Source: Pycnococcus provasolii (Eukaryota > Chlorophyta > Pseudoscourfieldiophyceae > Pseudoscourfieldiales > Pycnococcaceae). From it: a stretch of 64,000 nucleotides of DNA. The notes below the pieces were generated by a model, which made no database searches, was not told the DNA's origin, and worked only from the letters and a program-made list of their open reading frames with translations. The position numbers and the translations under genes were made by a program. The stretch spans positions 372,001 to 436,000 of the forward strand of contig OW568894.1 in the NCBI GenBank assembly GCA_938743325.2, written 5' to 3'. This document shows, one piece after another, positions 56,957 to 64,000 of this stretch (its first letter is position 1; every line of letters begins with the position of its first letter).

Positions 56957-59689
56957 CTAGTACCCAATACCCATGAGTGCTACGAGAACGCCAACCACAG
57001 CACCACCGATGGCCGCCGCCGAATCTGCGCCGGAGGAAGACGATGGCGGAGATGGTGGTGGTGATGGTGGTGGAGAAGGAGGAGAAGGAGGAGAAGGAGG
57101 AGAAGGAGGAAGCGGCGGCGCGTTGTCGTAGAACGTGAAGGAGGAATACGCATTATCATATTTCACCACACCATGATTGGCATCACTCAGTAAGTCGAGG
57201 AATGTGCATGCGTAGAAGGAGGAGGCGGAGGGAGATTCGGAGTAGGAATCGCCATAGACGTACACATTGTGCCCAAAGGATTCCCCATCCAATGCGCGAT
57301 TGCCCTGAAACGTGCACAACGTAAACGTCGACGAGGATCCAGCGCCCAAGGACACCGCGCCTCCTTGTATCTGTGTGGGTTTTACGGGTATCAGCCATTC
57401 AGGTAATGTGGCGCGTGTGTGTTTGGTTGTGTGGGCGAGTCGTTGTTAGTGTCGTTGATGTTGTATGTGGTTGTTCCACCTCTCCACCCGCCGCCTTGAT
57501 GATACGCGTCCGCATATAACGAGGCTGTTGTTGGTGCTACCGCCGCTCCTCGTCGCAATTGATGGCGTGTTGTTGTTGTTGCTGCTGCTGCTGTCATGTG
57601 ATGTCGCGCTGTCGCGGTGATGGCGATGCGACTGACTGGCTCAGCGACGTTGACGGACGGTAGGCGCTTGGCTGTGTACACGAACGGCAAAGACGAAACG
57701 AACGATCCAGTCCTAGAACCATCGTATTGTCTTGTTGTGATGAGCCGAGCTTCAATACTTTTTCTTTGTCGTCGATCGTCATCTGTCCGCACGCACATAT
57801 CGAAGTGCAGCTTTGGATGTCCGCGACGTTCGAACGAGATTTACCTACAGCCACAAGCAGCAACGCTGCGATACCACCAAGGCGGAGGCGACTGAGCGCA
57901 CGCGTAGATACGCAGCGCGAGTTGTCGTCCGTTCACATGTCGGAACATATTCTCATGATAATCATTCGTGACGCGTGTCAGAGACGACGACGGCATTCAC
58001 AAGTGAATGCCCATGACAGCAGCGCCGCCTGGTCCAAGCAGCGCAGCCCGAGGCTGCCTATCAGGCTATCATCACCATCAAGCGAAGGTTCGTTCGTTTT
58101 CCATAAGAATGATGATGAGGTTGCGTCGCGCGCCAGACAGACGCCGATACCGCCGTCGTCGCCGTACGTGAAGTAAGTCTCGCGAGCATAGCCATCATCA
58201 CGATGGAGTGTGACAGCAGCAGCACCACCAACAACAGCAGCATGAGAGAGAGAAAGCGTATGGAGGTGTGTTTTCGCTTGAGCAACCGCTTATTCGTAAG
58301 ACAAAGACGTACCTGTGCTTCGTTGTTTTCAAACGTGCACGCCGTAAAACTCGACACGGTCCCGTACGTGTAAAGAGCACCTCCTCTCTGTTGTTTGGTG
58401 CGACGGAAGAAATCAGCATGCGTCGTCGAGGGGAAGCGTAGCGTAAGTGTGCGAGTATGTGAAAGAGACGGTGGAGAGTGTCGTTGTGTTAGTGAATGTG
58501 TATCTCGAGTCGTTCCTGCAAAATAAGCAAGCAAAGATATTATAGCGACAGAGCGCGAACGGCGGTGGCGCCATACACTACCAGTCAGGTAGGTATATCG
58601 CACGCATCAACACACATCACAGACAAAACGCGTGTAACGAACCGCAGTCCGTCGCTCGTCCGAATCACAAACTGACAGACGGTGGTGGAGGGCCCGCGAG
58701 AGATCAAGTGGCGAATCAAGGCAGAATGAGCACCGCTGGCAGTGCTCATTCGGCGCCGCTTCCGCATCGGTCGGAATTCACGCCGTCGTCGAGGGCACTG
58801 CCGGCACCATCGGCTTGGCCCGACCGAGGGGATTTCGCTTTACCTTTTTCACACAAACGTGCTCATTTCGCTCGGGCTCTGGAGCACACAGTGCTACCAG
58901 TCACTTTGGAGACTCCTCATCCGCATGAGCCACCTCCAACGCTCCGCTAGAGCTGGGGGTGCAAGTCCGTTATGGCTCTCCTTTTCGGGATTTTGGGTTC
59001 CTCAGGTTTTTACTTTTTGACGTGTAACGTTCAGTTCAGGCAGAATGAGATTGATAGGGGAAATTGGGAGAGGAACGTACCGGAGATGATCCCCCTGTCG
59101 CCTTGTTTCCAATGAAGCGGCACGAAGTGAATGTCGCCTTGCCGCTTGATGATGCATACACCGCCCCTCCTATATTTGGAACCGTGTTGTCCTTGAATAT
59201 CACGTTCTCGAAGCGAGTCGCACCCGTCTCGTAGGCATTGACAGCACCTCCATCATCCGTAGTCCATGTCTTCTTGCCGTTCACCAGAGCGAGTTTCTCG
59301 AACACTACCTCGGCAGTGCTGTACTGAGTCGTCTTCACCTGGAAGTGCCGGACCAAATCCTTCGCGTCCAGCATACACGTTCCAGCGGCCACCGTGCCAG
59401 ATACCACGAGCGACGTCGACGAGCACGCGCCCACGATACGCACGGCGTACTTCAGGATGATTCCTCCTAACGGCACAGATACATATCCTGGGGTCGTCGT
59501 GTAGACGATGTCGTTTGTGATTCGCAAGGTGCTCGGCCCGCTGGCCTTGTCGTGCACAGCCTCCTTAAACTGCGCGAACGTCGCAACGTCGACGGTGGTT
59601 TCGGCCAGGCTCAGCTCAGGCCACGTCACACCGGCCATCGCGAGAAGTGCGATGGCAGCAACGACATTCCCACGCGTCGCGCGTCTCAT
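56957..59689 (-). CDS. Secreted/membrane-anchored beta-helix protein, at least three exons
   Basis: Exons: 59081-59689 (203 codons), 58313-58387 (25 codons) and 56957-57370 (137 codons plus stop), all joined in phase 0. Donors are GTACGT at both introns; acceptors are AACAG and CACAG. The 365-residue product begins with a signal peptide (MRRATRGNVVAAIALLAMAG). Right-handed beta-helix coils follow with the recurring pattern GGAVY...FTSCRFIGN / GGALY...FTACTFENN / GGAVS...FTLCTFQGN, typical of polymorphic-outer-membrane-protein-like and pectate-lyase-like surface proteins. The C-terminus has a PPSPPSPPSPPS linker, common in green-algal wall proteins, and a final hydrophobic segment (AAAIGGAVVGVLVALMGIGY). 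It is probably an extracellular or cell-surface protein. Further small exons inside the two long introns cannot be excluded. Confidence 0.68.
57371..58312 (-). other. Intron 2 of the beta-helix gene
   Basis: 942 bp on the coding strand, from GTACGT to CACAG. It contains CAACAGCAGCAG-type runs and open frames without beta-helix character. Confidence 0.5.
58388..59080 (-). other. Intron 1 of the beta-helix gene
   Basis: 693 bp, GTACGT to AACAG. It includes an inverted repeat with 10-bp arms at 58724-58751 (AATGAGCAC / GTGCTCATT core). No further exon is evident. Confidence 0.55.
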
Positions 59690-60655
59690 CTTGATTGCGA
59701 GTGAGAGTGAGCTCCTGCTATACTTTCAGCAGCCCGCACGCACGGAAGTCAGCAGGTGCGAAATTGCGAAACCCTTGAGCACACACACACCTACCTACCT
59801 GCAAGGCAGCAAGGGACAGCAGATATGATGATGCTAACCTTAACAACACAGTACTGCAACTACTAATAACGCAGGTTGGTGAAGAATTAAGATGCACCAC
59901 CACCGCCTGAAAAAAGAAAAGAAAGGATGGCACACACACTGCCGGCACACTGAAGGCACACTGAAGGCACAGGCGCACACCACGCACACCACGCACCGCA
60001 CGCACGCAGTTAATGATGAGGCACCAATGTTCCCGGTGCCCAAGAGAGAGATCAGAGAAGAGGGGGAAACGCCCACGTGCGAGGGGCCGAGGGAGAGCCG
60101 AGGTGCTGTGGTGATGTCAGTGGGGAAGGCGACCAAATACTGTGGGCCGGACGATGAGACTTCTTCGGGAAGAAGACGAATCAAATGGATCAAATTTTTT
60201 AATTTGTTGGCTTCGAAGTTCCGTTCACCTGTTCCGTTCCGTTCAGCCTGTCATCTCGAAGGAGGTGCTCGAAGGAGGTCGTGGATCCTCGCGAAGACAA
60301 AGATGCTTGCAGGAAGGTGTTTCAGGAGGGTTTTGCCTTGAAACTTGAAACGTTTTCACACTGGCACACTCTCACATCACGTAAGAATAGTTCTTATTGA
60401 TGATTGCCACCTCTCTCTCTCTCCTCACTCCAGCTTTGATTTGAACAGTTGAAAGCGGATTTGAACAGTTGCCCCACCTTGCAGCCTTGGCAAAGGTCCT
60501 TGGCAACCTCGCTCGCCCCTCGTGAATCCCTCTCCCTCTCAGACGCAGACTCAGAGTCGGAGTCGGAGGTTGTGCAGCTTGAAGCTTGAAAAGGCCGCGT
60601 CAGGTTTCAGGTTTCACAAGCCGCTTCCTCCCTAGTTCTACCTCAGCAAAACACC
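59690..60655. other. Divergent intergenic region
   Basis: No gene is seen. It has CACACTGAAGGCACACTGAA and CACGCACACCACGCACC repeats at 59930-60006, and a CAGACTCAGAGTCGGAGTCGG run at 60547-60567 upstream of the Tubby-like gene. Confidence 0.5.
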
Positions 60656-62080
60656 ATGGCGTACAACCCTTTCGTTGGGAATACTATGGCGCCGGTTCCT
60701 AGGTCGAAGGCGCGTGCGTTTGCGTCGGCGTCTTTCGACTCCGACTCCGACTCCGAAGACTCCTCCTCCTTCCCAACCGCACAACACGGTGGTTCTGCTG
60801 GCGGGTTTCGCGGCTCGAGTGCTTATGGGGGGGCCACAGCAGCCAGGCCAGGTCTAGGTGGCGCTAGCCAGGGCTTGGTGGGGGCGAACCTTGTGCCCGT
60901 CGGCGCCTCCGGGGCGGCCGTTGAGCGGCCGCAGCCGCTCGTCAACGCCGCGCGAACGCGACGCGGATTCTCCGCCGTGCTTGACGAGGAGGCGGAGATC
61001 GCCGCGGGAGGATCGTTCGGACTCTCGCCCACGAACAGCAACGAAAACGGAAAGGCACCCATCGTGTACGATGCCGTGCCGGCGTACGGCGTGCCGCGCG
61101 GCTTTCAGCCAGTGCAGACACCTCGGGCACTGAAAGCGAACATGGCGAGCGCCCAAGACTCCGACGACGACAGCTCGACGTTGTCAACGCCACTGGCCTT
61201 CGGCGGACCGTCGACGAGCGGAAGCACCGCGGCACAGAGGCAAAAGTACCTCGTCACACCCGCAGCACGAGGCCGCATGACGCAGTGCTACGTCACGCGC
61301 GAGCGAGGGTGGGTGGGCCACTTCCCCAAGTTCTGCATGTTCACGAGTGACGGCGACCAGTTCCTGCTGTCCGCAAGAAGGAAGAAGAAGAGCAAGACGT
61401 CGTACTATCTGCTCTCGCTTGACCGCAACGACGTCTCGAAAGGAGAGGACGTGTACTTTGGCAAGCTGCGCAGCAACTACGTCGGAACGGAGTTTGTGCT
61501 ATACGACAACGGAACGAAGGACCCCACGAAGGCGGCGTCGGCAAAGGAGGCTGCGCTCGGCGACAAGGGCAAGGGCGCCGCGGCGCATGGACATCTCATC
61601 CGCGAGATGGCTGCGGTGCGCTTCAAGCAGACGGCGCTTACCGCGAGCGGAGGCCCACGCGCGCTCACGGCCATCCTGCCGCTTGACGACAATACGCGAC
61701 AGCCGCTCGGGGAGGGACGGCAACTAGGAGGCGAGGAGACGCTCGTTGATAGCTACCTCGCATCGAAGAATGGCGTTCCGCGCATGCCAATTGTCGCGTT
61801 GAAGAACAAACGGCCGAAGTACGACGAGCGCATCAAGGCGCACACGCTCGACTTCAACGGCCGCGTGACGGAGGGTAGCACGAAAAATTTCCAGCTGTGC
61901 GCGTCAGGCGTCGATCCGAGCGACTTTGACAAGGACGACGCGGATGGCGCGGTGGTGCTTCAGTTTGGCAAGTGCGGGACGAACACGTTCGCGCTTGACT
62001 TTTCGTGGCCGATGAGTCCGATGCAAGCTTTCGCCATCGCGCTGTCGAGCATTGACACCAAGCTGTGCTACGTGTTGTAG
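60656..62080 (+). CDS. Tubby-like protein (TULP family)
   Basis: 474 residues. The N-terminal 200 residues are Ser/Gly/Asp-rich and disordered, starting MAYNPFVGNTMAPVPRSKAR. The Tubby C-terminal domain spans about 203-474: YLVTPAARGRMTQCYVTRER, SARRKKKSKTSYYLLSLDRN, VYFGKLRSNYVGTEFVLYDN, then the C-terminal helix MQAFAIALSSIDTKLCYVL. The GKLRSN segment carries the Lys and Arg that bind PI(4,5)P2 in mouse tubby. In animals TULP3 uses this site to deliver membrane proteins into cilia; plant TLPs tether to plasma membrane. With HYDIN in the same window a ciliary role is plausible. There is no obvious F-box, unlike land-plant TLPs. Confidence 0.93.
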   Translation: MAYNPFVGNTMAPVPRSKARAFASASFDSDSDSEDSSSFPTAQHGGSAGGFRGSSAYGGATAARPGLGGASQGLVGANLVPVGASGAAVERPQPLVNAARTRRGFSAVLDEEAEIAAGGSFGLSPTNSNENGKAPIVYDAVPAYGVPRGFQPVQTPRALKANMASAQDSDDDSSTLSTPLAFGGPSTSGSTAAQRQKYLVTPAARGRMTQCYVTRERGWVGHFPKFCMFTSDGDQFLLSARRKKKSKTSYYLLSLDRNDVSKGEDVYFGKLRSNYVGTEFVLYDNGTKDPTKAASAKEAALGDKGKGAAAHGHLIREMAAVRFKQTALTASGGPRALTAILPLDDNTRQPLGEGRQLGGEETLVDSYLASKNGVPRMPIVALKNKRPKYDERIKAHTLDFNGRVTEGSTKNFQLCASGVDPSDFDKDDADGAVVLQFGKCGTNTFALDFSWPMSPMQAFAIALSSIDTKLCYVL

Positions 62081-62246
62081 ATACCGTACGTATAGCTCGC
62101 TGAATGTGTTGGTGTTGATTGAGAGCTCTGACTGATGTTACTAAATAATATCTTTTGAAGTTTCCATGAAATCCTATTATACACTGGAAGGAAGATATTT
62201 ATGTAATCGGTACCGGTATGTATGGACATACTATATTCCAACCTTC

Positions 62247-62352
62247 CGTTATGATTAGGGTTTTGATTAGGGCTTTTGATTAGGGCTATGATTAGGGCTA
62301 TGATTAGGGTTATGTTTAGGGTTAGGGTTAGGGTTAGGGTTATGATTAGGGT
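62247..62352. promoter_or_regulatory. Telomere-like TTAGGG tract upstream of FCF2
   Basis: About 12 units of GATTAGGG(C/T)TAT and TTAGGG type; the last three are perfect TTAGGG. It ends 99 bp before the FCF2 start codon. In plants, telo-boxes are established elements of ribosome-biogenesis promoters, and FCF2 is a ribosome-biogenesis gene. Confidence 0.7.
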
Positions 62353-62450
62353 TGAAGTTTTTTTTTGTTGGTCTTGTCTTCCAAACAAACTTTTTCGGCG
62401 GCGGCGGCGGCACCTTGGCGGCGGCGTTGTTGAATTTGTTTTTTTGGATC

Positions 62451-63347
62451 ATGTTGGAACGTATGGATTTGGCGCTGCAAGCTATCGTTCATCGCGCGTC
62501 TTTGGAAGTGCTTGGTCCTCAACGAACCTCTAGTAGGGTATCTGCGTCTGCGGCGGGAACTCCAACAACAGATCCCGATTTCGCCGGCGATTTGGAGAAC
62601 TTTGCCATCGTGAAGGACACGTCAAATGTCGCAGAGCTCGAGAAGGTTGCGCGCCAACTCCGGTGGAACCCGCACAAACTCGCGTCGTCAGCGCCGTCGG
62701 CGCGTGTTCTCGACGTGAGAAAGAGACACCAAGCTCAGGAAGCCGCGGCGGCTTCCTTGAAGAAACATGGGACTGCTGCCGCAAATGCTGCCGCAGGTGC
62801 TCCTGACAGCGATTCTGACGACGACTCCGACGACTCGAACGCCGCGCCTACTCACGCTCGTGCTTTAGAGTCTGAGGAGACACAAAGACGAAACATCGTG
62901 CACGCCGCCATCGCCTCGAACGGACAGTACCTACGCAAACCTGGGAAGGCGAGAGGGAACGACGACGACACGGACACGGCGGGGAAAAACTGGTTCCACA
63001 TGCCCGCGGCGAACATGACACCCGAACTGAAACGGGACCTGCAGGTGCTCAAGCTACGTGGTGCATACGACCCGAAGCGGTTCTACAAGGGAAACGACGG
63101 AAAGAAACTTCCCAAGTACTTCCAGATGGGAACTGTCGTCGAGGGTGCAACAGACTACGGAGTACCTGAAGCACGACTCACGCAGCGGGAGAGGAAAAAC
63201 ACGCTCGCGGAGGAAATTCTGCACGACGCGAACATCGCGGCGTACCGGAAGCGCAAGTTTCAGCAACTTCAGAGCGAGAAAGTCCCGCGCAAGATTAAGC
63301 GTGGGAAGGTGGAAGCGAAGAAGAAGAAGAAACACAAGAAACTGTAA
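62451..63347 (+). CDS. FCF2: Fcf2-domain rRNA-processing protein
   Basis: 298 residues from the ATG at 62451 (MLERMDLALQ); the longer frame begins only with TTG. A helical, Ala/Asp/Ser-rich N-terminus precedes the Fcf2 domain at about 183-280. That domain shows NWFHMPAANMTPELKRDLQV, then LRGAYDPKRFYKGNDGKKLP, KYFQMGTVVEG and ARLTQRERKNTLAEEILHDA. The basic tail GKVEAKKKKKHKKL is a probable nucleolar signal. In yeast Fcf2 acts in the small-subunit processome on early 18S cleavages; the human relative is DNTTIP2. Length and layout fit the family. Confidence 0.93.
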   Translation: MLERMDLALQAIVHRASLEVLGPQRTSSRVSASAAGTPTTDPDFAGDLENFAIVKDTSNVAELEKVARQLRWNPHKLASSAPSARVLDVRKRHQAQEAAAASLKKHGTAAANAAAGAPDSDSDDDSDDSNAAPTHARALESEETQRRNIVHAAIASNGQYLRKPGKARGNDDDTDTAGKNWFHMPAANMTPELKRDLQVLKLRGAYDPKRFYKGNDGKKLPKYFQMGTVVEGATDYGVPEARLTQRERKNTLAEEILHDANIAAYRKRKFQQLQSEKVPRKIKRGKVEAKKKKKHKKL

Positions 63348-63397
63348 TCATGTTACATAAACAATACAATAAAACACTGCGGTGACTTTTGCTCATA

Positions 63398-64000
63398 TCA
63401 CCTTGGGTCGTCGCCCATATAGATACTTTCGTACATGCGGCGTATGCGTGCTGGAGAGAGGCCGAGTGCCCATCCAAATCCTATGCAAGCGTGTGCGTAC
63501 GTCGCCTTGATTTCCCCACCCAGCTCGACGATGCGCCGTCCGCTCGTGCGCGCGGGTAAGTGGCTCTGCACAATGCGACGCCTTCTTCCTGTCTTCGCGC
63601 CACTTTTGTGCATACGCAAGCACAGATCGGCGTCTTCCATAATGGCAAGTTTCTCGTCGTAGCCGCCGACTTGTTTGAAATCTTCCCTTCGAACGAAAAT
63701 GGACTGGTCGCCAAATACCACGCGTAGTCCACGGCACGCGTCGTACGGCTTTAAGAGGAACGGGTAGATCCACGTTTTGTTTGCGTTGTGCCACGAGCTG
63801 AACTTCATGACTTTGTCGTTGTTGGTCTGTCTGGTGTCGTCCACAATCACAGGCCTGAAGGCGCCCAAGGCGACGTCAGGTTTTGCGAGCTGTCTTCTCG
63901 TTTCCTGCACGAGCTGAGGCGGCACGCGCGTGTCCGCGTGAACGAAGCACACGATGTCCCCCTTGGCGGCGTTTGCACCTAAGTTTTGCTGGCTCGATCG
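63398..64000 (-). CDS. GT2-type glycosyltransferase, N-terminus off window
   Basis: The last 200 residues of a longer protein; the frame is open to the window edge. It contains the GT-A core: QQNLGANAAKGDIVCFVHAD, then TRVPPQLVQETRRQL. The DxD-like metal site is in VHADTR, and the acceptor-side motif is VGGYDEKLAIMEDADLCLRM with the catalytic-base-type ED. The N-A-A-x-G-D-I-x-x-F-x-H-A-D-T-R string matches the small family-2 glycosyltransferases close to TIGR04283. A hydrophobic helix near GFGWALGLSPARIRRMY closes the protein. Donor and acceptor sugars are unknown. It ends 50 bp from the convergent FCF2 gene. Confidence 0.85.
   Translation of the reverse strand, partial: RSSQQNLGANAAKGDIVCFVHADTRVPPQLVQETRRQLAKPDVALGAFRPVIVDDTRQTNNDKVMKFSSWHNANKTWIYPFLLKPYDACRGLRVVFGDQSIFVRREDFKQVGGYDEKLAIMEDADLCLRMHKSGAKTGRRRRIVQSHLPARTSGRRIVELGGEIKATYAHACIGFGWALGLSPARIRRMYESIYMGDDPR

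Noticed and set aside
57391-57900. Open frames in intron 2 of the beta-helix gene, one with a hydrophobic start
   Set aside because: No ATG in the hydrophobic frame, no beta-helix pattern, and no convincing splice sites; treated as intron.
62247-62450. In-frame extension of FCF2 before 62451
   Set aside because: Begins only with TTG and translates the Gly-rich GGCGGCGG tract and telomere-like DNA.
1-64000. tRNA and rRNA genes
   Set aside because: Looked for TTCGAANC-type T-loops with matching acceptor stems and for rRNA core words; none was convincing by eye.

Overview
This window looks like nuclear DNA of a flagellate (or flagellate-derived) unicellular eukaryote, most likely a compact-genome green alga of the prasinophyte grade. 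The evidence is: eukaryote-only genes (TAF11, FCF2, Tubby, HYDIN); canonical GT-AG introns in only a few genes, against a 14-kb uninterrupted HYDIN exon; CCCTAA/TTAGGG tracts; a starch-binding (CBM20) protein pair; and a secreted beta-helix protein with an algal-type Ser-Pro-rich linker. The lineage call (a Pycnococcus/Pseudoscourfieldia-like prasinophyte would fit) is inference and is not proven here.

Layout. 1-4.3 kb: partial amino-acid transporter (-), TAF11 (-), and a two-exon tautomerase (+) facing TAF11 across a telomere-like tract. 4.5-18.5 kb: giant HYDIN central-apparatus protein (-). 19.7-24.6 kb: C2orf81-like protein, J-domain membrane protein, RCC1-repeat protein, then a 1-kb minisatellite. 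24.8-30.4 kb: coiled-coil protein, a 1015-residue protein of uncertain family, and an organelle-targeted HAD phosphatase. 30.6-32.0 kb: short LTR element with identical LTRs. 32.4-36.0 kb: Slo2-like potassium channel. 37.1-39.4 kb: Tc1/mariner-superfamily DNA transposon with about 210-bp inverted repeats. 39.7-44.8 kb: two CBM20 proteins sharing an almost identical 720-bp core, flanking a coiled-coil gene. 44.9-47.0 kb: two-exon coiled-coil gene. 49.1-52.1 kb: IQ/EF-hand-like protein carrying a beta-solenoid-like repeat block. 53.0-56.1 kb: helical-repeat protein with a two-helix membrane domain, and an unrecognised protein. 57.0-59.7 kb: spliced beta-helix surface protein. 60.7-64.0 kb: Tubby-like protein, FCF2 and a partial glycosyltransferase.

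Ciliary biology is well represented: HYDIN, Tubby-like and C2orf81-like, plus possibly the IQ/EF protein. Genes are on both strands and independently spaced; there are no operons.

The most unusual observations are: telomere-like tracts about 100-165 bp upstream of several start codons; the repeat block inside the IQ/EF protein; the paired CBM20 genes with near-identical cores but unrelated N-termini; a transposase with a 44-residue D-to-E spacing and a proline-rich tail; and a helical-repeat plus two-TM protein resembling conflict-system membrane proteins. All family calls were made by eye from motifs; no database search was run.
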